DNA of 64,000 nucleotides from Bacillus sp. B-jedd (GTDB lineage: Bacteria; Bacillota; Bacilli; Bacillales; Cytobacillaceae): positions 3,431,001-3,495,000 of the forward strand of contig NZ_CCXR01000001.1 of NCBI RefSeq assembly GCF_000821085.1, in the 5' to 3' direction. A program made the translations under genes and the position numbers. The notes below the pieces were generated by a model that ran no database searches, was not told the origin of the DNA, and was given only the letters and a program-made list of their open reading frames with translations. Below, one piece after another: positions 53,278-61,996 of the stretch (its first letter is position 1; each line of letters opens with the position of its first letter).

Positions 53278-54270
53278 TCAGTAACTTGTTAAAAACACTT
53301 TCCCTTTTGTTCCTTTGGAAGATTCTACTGCATCAATTGCAGTTTTTATATCAGCTAGGTCATACATAGAATTTACCTCTTTAAACCGTAATTTCTTCTC
53401 CTCCAATAGCCTTATCAAAGGGCTAAAGGCTTCTTGCCATTTATGTATGGAGACACTTTTATTCCAATTCCGCAAATGAAACATTTTAGCATTCACTTTT
53501 GCATTATTTACAATATCTGCCCAGTTTAGTTGTATTCCCGACAAAAGACCGATGGTTAAAAAGTTACCACCAGGGTGCACACAAAAAGCCAATTCGTTCC
53601 CAGAGGAACCCCCAATAGAGTCAATTGCAGCATCCGCGCCAATTCCATTTGTTAACTCCATGACTGTTTTGATGAGCGGAACTTTAGAGGTATCGATCAC
53701 ATCCGACGCACCAAGATGCAGTAAATCTCTTGTATAGTTATTATTTCTAGTAACTGCAATTAATCGAAAACCTAATATCTTCGATAGTTGCGCAAAAATA
53801 TGCCCAATGGATGAACCAGAGGCATTAACCAACAAAACATCATTCGGCCTTAATTTTAATACTTCCGTACAAGTCACCCATGCCGTAATTGGATTAATAT
53901 ATAATTGTGATGCAGCAAAGTCATCAATGGAATCAGGCACCGGGACCGCAAATTCTGCTGATGTCCTCACAAATTCTTGCCAAGTGCCTTCCCCTCGTAA
54001 AGGTAAAACACGCTTTCCAATATAATTTTTAGAAACTGATGAACCGACTTCTTCTACTATACCAACTCCTTCATAGCCGGGGATATTCGGCAGTGAAATT
54101 CGATGTGAATATGCCCCTCTAATCGGGATTAAGTCAGAAGGATTTATCGGCCGTACTGACATACGAACAAGGATTTCATTATCTTTTGGCGATTGAATTC
54201 GTTTATGCTCAATTTTCAACACATTTTTAGGACTGCCGAATTCATAGAATTTTAGACATTTTGCACTCAA
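53278..54270 (-). CDS. quinone oxidoreductase/enoyl reductase-like MDR-family protein
   Basis: 330 residues of the medium-chain reductase superfamily, without zinc ligands. SVRPINPSDLIPIRGAYSH, LPNIPGYEGVGIVEEVG and the cofactor loop NASGSSIGHIFAQLSKILG are typical of the 2-enoyl thioester reductase/quinone oxidoreductase branch. It probably uses NADPH. Stands alone between the small membrane gene and the NUDIX gene, with no operon to indicate a substrate. Confidence 0.85.
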   Translation of the reverse strand: MSAKCLKFYEFGSPKNVLKIEHKRIQSPKDNEILVRMSVRPINPSDLIPIRGAYSHRISLPNIPGYEGVGIVEEVGSSVSKNYIGKRVLPLRGEGTWQEFVRTSAEFAVPVPDSIDDFAASQLYINPITAWVTCTEVLKLRPNDVLLVNASGSSIGHIFAQLSKILGFRLIAVTRNNNYTRDLLHLGASDVIDTSKVPLIKTVMELTNGIGADAAIDSIGGSSGNELAFCVHPGGNFLTIGLLSGIQLNWADIVNNAKVNAKMFHLRNWNKSVSIHKWQEAFSPLIRLLEEKKLRFKEVNSMYDLADIKTAIDAVESSKGTKGKVFLTSY

Positions 54271-54329
54271 AACAATTAAATCTCCTTAAAACAATCCAAT
54301 TTTATTCTAAAATACCACCTTAAAAATGA

Positions 54330-54397
54330 TGCAGGGGAGGGTCCCAGCACTTCCTTCGACAATCGAAAGAAGCAGCAGTACCATCCCCCTGCCTCAC
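54330..54397 (-). repeat. palindromic intergenic repeat, probable terminator of the NUDIX gene
   Basis: GCAGGGGAGGGTCCCAGCA and TACTGCTGCTTC-type flanks fold around TTCGACAATCGAA into one long imperfect hairpin, from GCAGGGG to CCCCTGC. On the minus strand it is followed by ATCATTTTTAAGG. It is the best-preserved member of the scattered GGGGAC repeat family after 9831-9876. Confidence 0.6.
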
Positions 54398-54410
54398 TCT
54401 TATCATCTTA

Positions 54411-54938
54411 TCAATCCGTCATAAACTTATACCGCAGGATAGCCGCCAGCCCTGCTCCGTGTTTGAATTCACCCTTGGCAACAAGATCCTTCACTTCCTC
54501 CATCGTCAGCTGATGGAGTTCTAGTTGCTCACTATTCTCAAGGTTTTGCGCAGTTTCCGTCAGACCTGCCGCCGCGAAAAGGAAAATCTCCTCGGCAGTT
54601 GAGCCCGGTGACGGGTAAAAGCTCCCCAGCTCCATCCAATGCTCGGCCACATGCCCAGTCTCCTCTTCCAACTCCCTTTTCGCCGTCTCGATCGGCAATC
54701 CGTTGGCGTCCTCAATCATTCCTCCTGGCAGCTCCCACTCCCAGCTTTTCACCGCATGGCGATATTGCTTTAAACAAATGACTTTATGATCCTGCGTAAT
54801 CGGAAGGATACAGACTCCTTTTGCAAAATCCAAATATGAAAAGTTTTTTTCCTCACCATTCGGCAGAACCACACGGTCAACTGTAACATCGAATCTATCT
54901 ACCTTCGCCTTAATAGAATTGGCTATCTTCCACTCCAT
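54411..54938 (-). CDS. NUDIX hydrolase (ADP-ribose pyrophosphatase-like)
   Basis: 175 residues from ATG 54938, which follows GGGGTGAG; the frame starts 11 codons earlier. The NUDIX box around PGGMIEDANG and AKRELEEETGH keeps the metal-binding glutamates E89, E92, E93, with one extra residue in the loop before them. YLDFAKGVCILPITQDHKVI and QYRHAVKSWEWELPGG match ADP-ribose pyrophosphatases. It would hydrolyse ADP-ribose or similar nucleoside diphosphate sugars. Confidence 0.86.
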   Translation of the reverse strand: MEWKIANSIKAKVDRFDVTVDRVVLPNGEEKNFSYLDFAKGVCILPITQDHKVICLKQYRHAVKSWEWELPGGMIEDANGLPIETAKRELEEETGHVAEHWMELGSFYPSPGSTAEEIFLFAAAGLTETAQNLENSEQLELHQLTMEEVKDLVAKGEFKHGAGLAAILRYKFMTD

Positions 54939-55068
54939 CAAACTCACCCCAGCTTCAACTATTATCATCATTCACCGTTCCCATTGTACTACCTTCAACC
55001 ACCTTTGCCAAAAAGGAGCAACCCTAACATCCGGCCAAGGGAGGAAATCATCACCTTTCAAAAAGAAG

Positions 55069-55128
55069 CTAAGGGACGGTTTCAGCTAATCCTTCCACAC
55101 CCGAAAGAAACAGCAGAACCGACCGAAG
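55069..55128. repeat. degenerate GGGGAC-type intergenic repeat
   Basis: AAGGGACGGTTTCAGC and GAAACAGCAGAACCGACC are mismatched arms resembling the element at 54330-54397. Decayed; no function visible. The rest of 54939-55259 holds only the following terminator. Confidence 0.4.
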
Positions 55129-55130
55129 CA

Positions 55131-55162
55131 TTAAAAAACACCTCCGTATAATTGGAAGTGTA
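55131..55162 (-). terminator. intrinsic terminator of the hypothetical gene at 55260
   Basis: On the minus strand AACACTTCC and GGAGGTGTT pair with one G-U around eight bases, followed by TTTTTAA. Confidence 0.65.
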
Positions 55163-55259
55163 GTTTTTATGAAATATCCGGGAGCCCTTATTGCCTAACA
55201 CTGTCCAGTAAGGTTCTACCCTTACCTTTTATAACCTATAGAGCCGCACCCCCTCCCTC

Positions 55260-55601
55260 TTACCAAATCAAAATCTCATTATCAAAACGCAGCATCGCCG
55301 CTTCCATTCCCTTTGCATCAGCTTCCTGCAGAGGAATCTCGAGCCTGTCATCGTTATCAAAAATCAGCCTGATATTCCATTCCACCATTTCGGACCGCTT
55401 TACCCTCCGGCTAATAAATGAGCACAACGAATCCCGGTAACCAGGAACCGTGCTGTCAAAACTCTTTCCGGTCACAATAAGTTGCGGCATAACATAAGCG
55501 GTAAGCATACCGCTCCCTTGCTCTCCTTCAAAGAAAAACTGCAAATAATCACGCATGAATATCACAGAACTTACCTCAGCTTTTTCCAACTCGCGTATCA
55601 T
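55260..55601 (-). CDS. hypothetical protein
   Basis: 113 residues, not recognised. No signal peptide, membrane helix or clear motif; alternating beta-type segments (VSSVIFMRDYLQFFFEG, WNIRLIFDNDDRLEI) suggest a small folded domain. ATG with GGGGGAATTGG upstream, and own terminator downstream, so it is likely a real single-gene unit. Confidence 0.7.
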   Translation of the reverse strand: MIRELEKAEVSSVIFMRDYLQFFFEGEQGSGMLTAYVMPQLIVTGKSFDSTVPGYRDSLCSFISRRVKRSEMVEWNIRLIFDNDDRLEIPLQEADAKGMEAAMLRFDNEILIW

Positions 55602-55791
55602 TCCAATTCCCCCAGTGAATGTAATTTATATTTATATCTTTCCCGGGCCCAGCCTATGTAAGCTGAATAAAATTGAACACTTTACGACAATCAAATACAA
55701 GAGAAAGTCGCCCAATTCCACCCGTCTCTCCTAGCAAAATAAAAACCTTGTGATAGCGAAGGAACCCAATGCACACATGCTTCATCTCAAA

Positions 55792-55824
55792 AAAACAAAA
55801 CCAGTTGGTTAACGGTTTTGTTTT
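55792..55824 (-). terminator. intrinsic terminator of the small membrane protein gene
   Basis: AAAACAAAACC and GGTTTTGTTTT form an 11-bp perfect stem, followed on the minus strand by TTTGAG. Confidence 0.7.
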
Positions 55825-55862
55825 GAAGGACGAAATATCATTATCGGGTTCTCTAAAATAAT

Positions 55863-56051
55863 TCAGCTAAACAATTTTAAAATGATTATTAACAAAATCG
55901 CGATGGAAAAAAATCCAGCCATGAAGTATCCAAAGTATTTCAATGGTTTTGGCAGCTTATTTAAATCTGCTTTAGCAAGGTTTGCAACATTTCCCTCTAC
56001 CTTGTTCATGTGGTCTATTGCCTCATTAAAAGGTTTATTATCCTGACTCAT
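55863..56051 (-). CDS. small single-pass membrane protein
   Basis: 62 residues. A polar N-terminal part (MSQDNKPFNEAIDHMNKVEG) predicted helical, then a C-terminal membrane helix (YFMAGFFSIAILLIIILKLF). ATG with AAAAGGGGGAG upstream and a terminator downstream. Not recognised as a known family; tail-anchored layout. Confidence 0.7.
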   Translation of the reverse strand: MSQDNKPFNEAIDHMNKVEGNVANLAKADLNKLPKPLKYFGYFMAGFFSIAILLIIILKLFS

Positions 56052-56320
56052 TGCAACTCCCCCTTTTCCCTATATATTAACATATTAATTCCCTTTTTTT
56101 TCAAAATATTCATCAACTATCGCGCTCTAGTAGCTCAGCATGGAACTAATCAAAAAAGGCGATTCATCCCCAGGACTAACGTTTTCAAGACTTAATTTTA
56201 TATCGATCAAATTCCTTGGGAGACAGCAAAAAGAATCTCTAGCAATTTTGTTGGAGATTCTTTTAATTATGGCTCTGTTATCCTTGATTGTTGATTTCGA
56301 CTTCCGGAGGAATGAAACAT

Positions 56321-56345
56321 AGGGTATTGTCCCCTGCTTCACTCT
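56321..56345. repeat. degenerate GGGGAC-type intergenic repeat
   Basis: The complement of this segment reads GTGAAGCAGGGGACAATACCC, sharing GAAGCAGGGGACA with the element at 35985-36015. Only one arm remains. Confidence 0.4.
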
Positions 56346-56351
56346 AATTCT

Positions 56352-56523
56352 TTAACTGTTGACGGCTGTGGGATCCATGTGGATGATTTCCCAGTAATGT
56401 CCGTCGAGGTCTTGATAGCTCCTGTAGTACATGAATCCTTGGTCGTGTGGCTCGCTTGCCACTTTGCCGCCTGCCGCAATGGCCTTATTTTTTCCAGCCT
56501 CTCTTTTGCTCTGGACAAATTAA
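56352..56523 (-). pseudogene. remnant of a VOC-family (glyoxalase) protein gene
   Basis: The frame ending at the stop 56352-56354 translates to AIAAGGKVASEPHDQGFMYY and then RSYQDLDGHYWEIIHMDPTA, the C-terminal motif of glyoxalase/bleomycin-resistance proteins in which DLDGHYWE contains the metal-ligand glutamate. A stop in frame about 57 codons before the end and absence of the N-terminal part show that the rest of the gene is gone. Confidence 0.75.
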
Positions 56524-56557
56524 TCTACATTTCTAGTAGGTGCAATATAGCCACATC

Positions 56558-56911
56558 TTATCTCACTATTTTAAAGTTTTCATCGTCCTCGGTTACTGGC
56601 ACTTCAATGATATTCACTTTCTTGACAGAAGCCCGTTTCAACGACTGCATGCAATTGACCAAGAAATTAATTTTCGATTCTTCCCCTTGCATTTCGGCTT
56701 CAACACTCCCATCTTTTAAATTCCTTACCCACCCTGTTAAGCTCAATCTTTCGGCAATACGAAATAATTCCAGGCGAAATCCAACTTTTTGCACTCTTCC
56801 TGAAAAAACGATTTTTTTCCTGATCCTATTAGCGGAAGTAAATGGCGGTAACTTAATACTATTTGCATGCCAAATTACGTAGCCATCCCTTAGTTTTTTC
56901 AAAACATGCAT
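56558..56911 (-). CDS. acylphosphatase with N-terminal extension
   Basis: 117 residues, against about 90 in the usual family. The active-site loop is GRVQKVGFR (Lys for the usual Gly), and LTGWVRNLKDGSVEAEMQG contains the catalytic Asn. The catalytic Arg and Asn are both present. The ATG with GGGGAAGA upstream supports the 30-residue extension. The family hydrolyses carboxyl-phosphate bonds such as acetyl phosphate or 1,3-bisphosphoglycerate. Confidence 0.82.
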   Translation of the reverse strand: MHVLKKLRDGYVIWHANSIKLPPFTSANRIRKKIVFSGRVQKVGFRLELFRIAERLSLTGWVRNLKDGSVEAEMQGEESKINFLVNCMQSLKRASVKKVNIIEVPVTEDDENFKIVR

Positions 56912-57115
56912 TCTTCCCCATCCCCTTTTTCGATTTTGAAGCGTATGGCTAGGATTAAGTTTTATATTGATTCTAAGTATAAAGATAACCGACTAGTGAG
57001 GGAGCTTATCTGAGTTAACGTCTCCGCTTTTTTGATTCCACAGCTGCTTACCCCATTGGCGTAAAAGTTTTCCAACCCTCGAATTAATTTAAAGATTTAA
57101 ATTAACAAATTCAAC

Positions 57116-57147
57116 AAAAAGGCCGTTAATCCTTCTTGGATTAACGT
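57116..57147 (-). terminator. intrinsic terminator of the small gene at 57286
   Basis: GTTAATCC and GGATTAAC form a perfect stem around AAGAA, extended by GGGC/GGCC, and followed on the minus strand by TTTTTG. The rest of 56912-57285 shows nothing. Confidence 0.75.
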
Positions 57148-57285
57148 GCCCGTTTTGAACCATTACCGTTTTTTCCATAATCCACTTTTCAGATCAACTT
57201 CTTTAGGACGAATTGTATGTCGCATTCTTGTTGAAAATCATTTGACATCGTGGGGAGAAATCCTAACCTCGTTTAAAAGCTTGCT

Positions 57286-57501
57286 TTACTCATTCGATTT
57301 TATTGTTTTGGAGCCATCCTGGTTGTCGTCAACAATACTTACTCCGGACCTGTTTTCCAGCGATCCGCCAACATTAGCACCTGCAACAGTACCATATGGA
57401 TCAAGCGCGGAAGCCATGGTATCCGCAGGAACAACACCTACATTAAATGCTATTGACCCGCTATCATTATTGTCCCGTTTGCGCTCGTTGATATCAGTCA
57501 T
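57286..57501 (-). CDS. small hypothetical protein
   Basis: 71 residues, MTDINERKRDNNDSGSIAFN onward, glycine-, asparagine- and aspartate-rich (GTVAGANVGGSLENRSG). No membrane segment. ATG with GAGGGAG upstream and a terminator downstream support a real gene. Composition recalls small GerP-like spore proteins but no alignment is convincing. Confidence 0.6.
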   Translation of the reverse strand: MTDINERKRDNNDSGSIAFNVGVVPADTMASALDPYGTVAGANVGGSLENRSGVSIVDDNQDGSKTIKSNE

Positions 57502-57879
57502 TATTTTTCACTCCCTCATTATTTATATGGAAGTGCAATTCCTTAGCAGCACTGTCCCGTACCATATTCTGCCCATTTAGGGCAATTTTACGAAGAGTAA
57601 AATATTCATTAACTATTTCATAGCAAGTATAACCTTCGGAGTTATAGTTTCCTTAAAAACCCCGGCTGGATTAACCGCCAGCAATTCTTCCTTCAATCGC
57701 AGAATAATTTGTTAAATAAAATCAAAAAAATGGAGGAGCAGGTAGGAAGGTTCATAACAATTGTGACCATCTAGACCAAAAGAATGAATTCTTTAATTTT
57801 CACAGCGCTTCACTTTATATTGTTATTTACTCCTGATAGTATAGTTGGAACATTCAACAAATGTAGAAGGGAGCATAAT
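57502..57879. other. intergenic region before the SOD-like gene
   Basis: No coding sequence could be supported. It holds the divergent leaders of the small gene at 57286 and of the superoxide dismutase-like gene. No clear promoter boxes were found. Confidence 0.4.
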
Positions 57880-58524
57880 ATGAGTAAATTTTGGACGAAG
57901 CTTTTACTGACAATTTCTGTAATGATGGTGCTGAATGGATGTGCCGCAGGAGAAAAATCGGATGGCAAGAAAACGACAAATACGGGAAATAATGCTGAGA
58001 AGAGCGTAAGCACAGAGGAACAGACGGAACCACAAGCTAATGCAGAACTAAAGGATGTTGAAAATAAAACTGTTGGCACTGTAAGCTTTTTTGCCCAAGA
58101 CAATCATGTTCAAATTGTCGCCAATATAGATGGCCTGGAGCCGGGGCACCATGGTTTTCATATCCATGAAAAGGGTATCTGTGAACGTGATGCCAAGGAG
58201 GGGCCTTTCACAACAGCAGGTGGACATTTTAATCCAGATGGCAAAATGCACTCGGAACATGCTGGTGATATGCCTTCCCTATATGTTAACGAGGATGGAA
58301 CTGCTTCCTATTCCGCAACGTTCAATCGCTTAACCATTGATCAACTGAAAAAAGAAAAACTGGCTGTAATCGTCCACGCAAATCCTGATAACTTCGGCAA
58401 TATACCTGATCGCTATCAAACAGAAGGAAAAACTGGCCCAGATGAAGCAACGATGAAAGCTGGGGATGCAGGAGACAGACAAGCATGTGGAGTGATTTTG
58501 AGTACAGATGAAGATAAGAAATAA
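57880..58524 (+). CDS. Cu/Zn superoxide dismutase-like lipoprotein
   Basis: 214 residues. ATG 57880 follows GGGAG; the frame extends 32 codons upstream. The first 21 residues are a lipoprotein signal with lipobox LNGC. A 60-residue acidic linker follows, then the SOD beta-barrel: GHHGFHIHEKGICE, TAGGHFNPDGKMHSEHAGDM, AVIVHANPDN and GDRQACGVIL keep the metal-ligand histidines, disulfide cysteines and active-site arginine. Anchored outside the membrane. Some Bacillus homologues lack copper; the full set of ligands here suggests activity, but this needs testing. Confidence 0.88.
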   Translation: MSKFWTKLLLTISVMMVLNGCAAGEKSDGKKTTNTGNNAEKSVSTEEQTEPQANAELKDVENKTVGTVSFFAQDNHVQIVANIDGLEPGHHGFHIHEKGICERDAKEGPFTTAGGHFNPDGKMHSEHAGDMPSLYVNEDGTASYSATFNRLTIDQLKKEKLAVIVHANPDNFGNIPDRYQTEGKTGPDEATMKAGDAGDRQACGVILSTDEDKK

Positions 58525-58539
58525 TAAAGGATATTAAAA

Positions 58540-58575
58540 GAACCCTATACAATGTTGTGTAGGGTTTCTCTATAT
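58540..58575 (+). terminator. intrinsic terminator of the SOD-like gene
   Basis: GAACCCTATACAA pairs with TTGTGTAGGGTTTC with G-U pairs around TG, followed by TCTATATTTTTC. Read on both strands it may serve both flanking genes. Confidence 0.7.
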
Positions 58576-58646
58576 TTTTCAATTTTGCAACAATCGCTTC
58601 AATATCTTCAGCAGCAAAGCAATCCAATCCTCAACATACACACCTG

Positions 58647-59147
58647 CTATTTAACAAGCCTTTGTTCTAACTCATCCTTTTGACGCAAGTGATGACGAAA
58701 ATGCATACCGACTAAATCATACCATTCCGTTGCATTCAACCAGCCGAACCCTCCATGCTTTACTTTATAATTCGGGTTAATATTTTCCACTTTTGTTTCC
58801 CATAGGCTCAACCTTGAAATAACCTGTTCCATTCTATTGATTAGTTCCTCCCTGCTATCTGAATTATTTGGTGGGGCATTCAGTTCATCCGGTAATCGTA
58901 TTTTAATTGGCGGAAACCCTCCATTCTTAAATAAACGTTCACCGAACTCCGTTTTCCCGAGGGGTTGCACCTCATTTAAGGCAGCACATGTCTCCATATT
59001 ATCTAGATACTCATGGGCAACAACGATTAAATGGTCATACATTTGCCCAATAGACCAAACTCCTTCTTCAGATATGTATCTTAACTGTTCCAAAGAGTAT
59101 TTTTGAAGCTCGTTTTTATAAGTATGAATCAGTTTAAGTTCACTCAA
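58647..59147 (-). CDS. DinB-family protein
   Basis: 166 residues of the DinB/YfiT four-helix bundle: WSIGQMYDHLIVVAHEYLD in the second helix carries the first metal-ligand His, and GMHFRHHLRQKDELE the later ones. Members in Bacillus act as bacillithiol-dependent transferases or unknown metal-dependent enzymes. ATG at 59147 follows AGGAGAT. Single gene. Confidence 0.85.
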   Translation of the reverse strand: MSELKLIHTYKNELQKYSLEQLRYISEEGVWSIGQMYDHLIVVAHEYLDNMETCAALNEVQPLGKTEFGERLFKNGGFPPIKIRLPDELNAPPNNSDSREELINRMEQVISRLSLWETKVENINPNYKVKHGGFGWLNATEWYDLVGMHFRHHLRQKDELEQRLVK

Positions 59148-59346
59148 ATTAATCTCCTCTTTTCTATAAAGTCCTCTTCATTTAGTTCACCTTTGTTGGC
59201 AACACTTAGCTTCGCTATGTATTGTTTCTAGAGCGTTAGTAAGATTTCCTCTATTCTTGCTTCCTTACCAAAACCATCCCTTACATTTTTTCCTGTTAAA
59301 AAGAGATACTATTCCTAAAAATAGGATGTTTAAGGAGGCGGAATCA

Positions 59347-60051
59347 ATGCCGGTGTCTTTACTCATTTTCAGGCTTTTCCTTTCGTTTGTTGTCTTGATG
59401 GCATTTACAAGATTGATGGGCAGAAAAGAAATCTCTCAAATGACATTTTTCAACTTTGTTTCAGCTATATCAATTGGTACGATCGGAGCTTCACTTGCCA
59501 TTGATCCCACCATAAGTATACGGAACGGGGTAATCGCCCTTTCCGCTTGGACTCTTTTTACAATTACAATAGGCTTACTGGATATGAAATCAAAAACCGC
59601 CCGTACCATTTTCGAAGGAAAACCAGTGATAGTCATTAAAAAAGGGGACGTTATAGAGGAAGAATTATTGAAGGCCCGTCTGGACATGGATGCATTAATC
59701 GCACTTCTTCGCAAAAAAAATGTATTCTCGCTAGCGGAGGTTGACTATGCCATTTTTGAAACTGATGGAACATTGTCAGTTCTGAAAAAAGAAGAAAAGC
59801 ACCCAGTTACAAAAAGCGATATGAACATGGGGAAGAAATCTCACGCTAAATTCCCAATAGCCACCGCAGTTGTTTCTGATGGCCAGATCCTTCAGGAGAA
59901 CCTAAAGAATTTGAATCTTGACAAGGAATGGCTTAATCAACAAATTCAGTCTGCGGGCAGCAGGCCGGAAGATGTATTTTATGCCGAAGTTCAAAAAGAC
60001 GGCACTCTTTATATTGATTATAAAGATGATTCTCCTCAGCAAATCCATTAA
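59347..60051 (+). CDS. DUF421 (YetF/YcaP-like) membrane protein
   Basis: 234 residues. ATG 59347 follows AAGGAGGCGGAATCA. Three N-terminal membrane helices containing FTRLMGRKEISQMTFFNFVS, the family's conserved loop, then a cytoplasmic domain with GKPVIVIKKGDVIEEELLKA and LAEVDYAIFETDGTLSVLKK. YetF-type proteins are spore-associated in some Bacillus and their activity is unknown. The neighbouring genes downstream are spore-related. Confidence 0.87.
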   Translation: MPVSLLIFRLFLSFVVLMAFTRLMGRKEISQMTFFNFVSAISIGTIGASLAIDPTISIRNGVIALSAWTLFTITIGLLDMKSKTARTIFEGKPVIVIKKGDVIEEELLKARLDMDALIALLRKKNVFSLAEVDYAIFETDGTLSVLKKEEKHPVTKSDMNMGKKSHAKFPIATAVVSDGQILQENLKNLNLDKEWLNQQIQSAGSRPEDVFYAEVQKDGTLYIDYKDDSPQQIH

Positions 60052-60077
60052 CTTTTAAATATTATTAAAACTGCTTA

Positions 60078-60896
60078 TTAACAGGTCTCATCTATTGATT
60101 TACTTGACTCCTCGCTTGATTCTTCGCTTGATTCCTCCCCTGGCTCCTCATCCAACTCTTGATTGTCTCCGGATTCTTCCTCCTCTAATTCAGGAGGGGG
60201 ATTGACTCCGTATGTAGCACCGATATTCAATTGACCTCCGAGCTCTTTTATTCCCAACTGGGCAATTTCGTTATGGACTTCATATTTTTCGACAATCACT
60301 TTTTCTATTTTATATTCGTGGAAAATCACAGGAGGAACTCTCTGAATTTGATGTTCCTGATGTTCATCCTGGTCCTCAGTAATATTAACTTGGTCCCTGC
60401 TCCTTTCCTCATTAGCCAGGATTCTATCATCATTAGTCCGAATTCTTTCCTCCTGGAGTGCCAGCTGCTCCCGCAATTCAGTTACTAACTCTTCCAGTCT
60501 ATCCAGCCTGCCCACATCAACAGAAGGAACAGCTACTGGTTGTACTGTTTTTGGTTTCTGTCTAACTTTCCTTTGAAATTCCGCTTTTAGCCCAGTGACC
60601 TCGTCGTTTAACCTGGATAATTCATTAAAAAAAGGAGTTATTTCCTTAAAGAATAAAGCACGGACGGAGGCTTCTGACATATTCTCTTCTTTTCGTATGA
60701 CTTTATTGGCCTTTAAAGGTTGGTCTGACCGGTCTTTTCTTTTCAAAACCTGGTTCAGTTCATTTTCCATCCGAAGAATTCGCTTCAGGTGCACCTCAAT
60801 CGAACTAAGCCTCTTGACACTCTGTTCTAAAGCGGCAATTTTATTTTTCAATGATTCATTTTCCTTATTATTGTTGAATAGTCCTTTAATAGGCAA
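60078..60896 (-). CDS. GerPC-like coiled-coil protein
   Basis: About 272 residues. Start TTG 60896, 8 bases after GAGG; GTG 60905 is too close. N-terminal and central coiled coils (KNKIAALEQSVKRLSSIEVH; EELVTELREQLALQEERIRT), then HEYKIEKVIVEKYEVHNEIA leading to LGGQLNIGATYGVNPP, matching the C-terminal GerPC domain of Bacillus spores. The last 40 residues are Glu/Ser-rich. Divergent from a GerPA/PF-like gene with 65 bases between. GerP proteins help germinants pass the spore coat. Confidence 0.7.
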   Translation of the reverse strand: MPIKGLFNNNKENESLKNKIAALEQSVKRLSSIEVHLKRILRMENELNQVLKRKDRSDQPLKANKVIRKEENMSEASVRALFFKEITPFFNELSRLNDEVTGLKAEFQRKVRQKPKTVQPVAVPSVDVGRLDRLEELVTELREQLALQEERIRTNDDRILANEERSRDQVNITEDQDEHQEHQIQRVPPVIFHEYKIEKVIVEKYEVHNEIAQLGIKELGGQLNIGATYGVNPPPELEEEESGDNQELDEEPGEESSEESSEESSKSIDETC

Positions 60897-60961
60897 ATAG
60901 TACACCTCACTTTACTAGCACATTTATTTTGACAAAAAGGACCTTTTGGGAGGGATTAATA

Positions 60962-61204
60962 ATGGTTTTTAAAAGCACAAATATCTTCATACACAATGTA
61001 AAAATCAATGTGATGGAAAATGGTGCAATAGTCTCCTTAACAAGAACTAGACAAGTCAGGAAGGCGAATCATTATAAAGAGTCTTTCGGCTTTGGCGTTC
61101 AGGGAGGGGACGGGGTCACCTTGCTGGGCGAAACCAGCATGGTGAATGACCCGGACATGGTGGACCACAATTCAATAAAAGAAAATCGGCCCTTTACTTT
61201 ATAG
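60962..61204 (+). CDS. GerPA/GerPF-like small spore protein
   Basis: 80 residues; ATG 60962 follows GGGAGGG, the frame starting 11 codons earlier. STNIFIHNVKINVMENGAIV, GFGVQGGDG and NDPDMVDHNSIKE: the pattern of GerPA/GerPF proteins, where a short N-terminal repeat is followed by a GD-x-N-x-x-D-x-D-x-x-D ending. Two related genes lie at 61736 and 61993. Convergent overlap with Hsp20 gene by 11 bases. Confidence 0.7.
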   Translation: MVFKSTNIFIHNVKINVMENGAIVSLTRTRQVRKANHYKESFGFGVQGGDGVTLLGETSMVNDPDMVDHNSIKENRPFTL

Positions 61205-61664
61205 GGATTTTTTTCTCTGGAGAGCCGTGTACTTCATAAACGATCGTCAGAACTCCATTTTGAAACAAAGCTTCAACCCTATTTTCTTTAGCGCTTCTTG
61301 GCAGGGCGATAACCCTCTCGAATTCGCCGAACTTCATTTCTTTTTGCACTTCCTTGTAACCGATAAAGGGGCTCGTGATTTTTCCTCTAATCACAAGCCG
61401 GTCCCCCTGGAGGGCGAGAGATACATCTTCCCTTTGGATGCCGGGCAGTGCTGCGAGCACGTAAATTTTGTCTTCGGATTCATATATATCAACCTGCGGG
61501 AAGGCCCCTTCGCTGCCATTCCCCATATCGTTAAAACCAGTAAAGAAAGAATTTGAGTTCATATGTTCTTTTGCAAAATTTTCATCGAAAATCTGGCCCC
61601 AGAAATTCCCGCCCTGAACCTTTTGGGCAATGTCCATCCATTTTTTCAACTTGTCAATATCCAC
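61194..61664 (-). CDS. Hsp20/alpha-crystallin family protein
   Basis: 156 residues, GTG start with GGAGGG upstream. The alpha-crystallin domain spans about 55-150: PQVDIYESEDKIYVLAALPG, DRLVIRGKI and FERVIALPRSA, ending ENRVEALFQNGVLTIVYEVH. A small chaperone; in Bacillus, CotP is a spore-coat member of the family, and the flanking GerP-like genes fit that. No IXI motif at the C terminus is clear, though KKIPIK could serve as one. Confidence 0.88.
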   Translation of the reverse strand: MDIDKLKKWMDIAQKVQGGNFWGQIFDENFAKEHMNSNSFFTGFNDMGNGSEGAFPQVDIYESEDKIYVLAALPGIQREDVSLALQGDRLVIRGKITSPFIGYKEVQKEMKFGEFERVIALPRSAKENRVEALFQNGVLTIVYEVHGSPEKKIPIK

Positions 61665-61681
61665 TATGAACCCTCCTTCAA

Positions 61682-61703
61682 CTCATATTCATATGGATAT
61701 GAG
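61682..61703. promoter_or_regulatory. 22-bp near-perfect palindrome between Hsp20 and GerP-like genes
   Basis: CTCATAT-TCATATGG-ATATGAG has one mismatched pair near the centre around CATATG. It lies in the divergent region, 18 bases from the Hsp20 start, in position for an operator of either gene. No known factor can be named. Confidence 0.4.
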
Positions 61704-61735
61704 CATATATTTAGTTTCAAAAAGGGGGGAATCCT

Positions 61736-61996
61736 TTGGCTGCACCTGCTATTAATATTAATATTTATATGATTAAAATAAATTCCTTTGAAAATGCCTC
61801 TGCTGTAAATATTGGACAAAACTTGTTAGCCGAATGGCAAAACTCGGATAAACGGAATCAGGGCTATGGGCAAAACTATGGTGATGAGGCAACCTTTGTC
61901 GGGAACCGCAATCTTGTTGATGATAAAGACCAAATTGATTCACCGTCATCCTTTGAATCCTCCCTACCGCCACTTGCCAAAGGATTTTGCTCATGA
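61736..61996 (+). CDS. GerPA/GerPF-like small spore protein
   Basis: 86 residues. TTG start with GGGGGGAATCC upstream. ININIYMIKINSFENASAVN, GYGQNYGDEA and NLVDDKDQIDSPSSFES parallel the GerPA/PF-like protein at 60962. The stop overlaps the start of the next related gene (ATGA), so the two are made together. Confidence 0.68.
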   Translation: MAAPAININIYMIKINSFENASAVNIGQNLLAEWQNSDKRNQGYGQNYGDEATFVGNRNLVDDKDQIDSPSSFESSLPPLAKGFCS

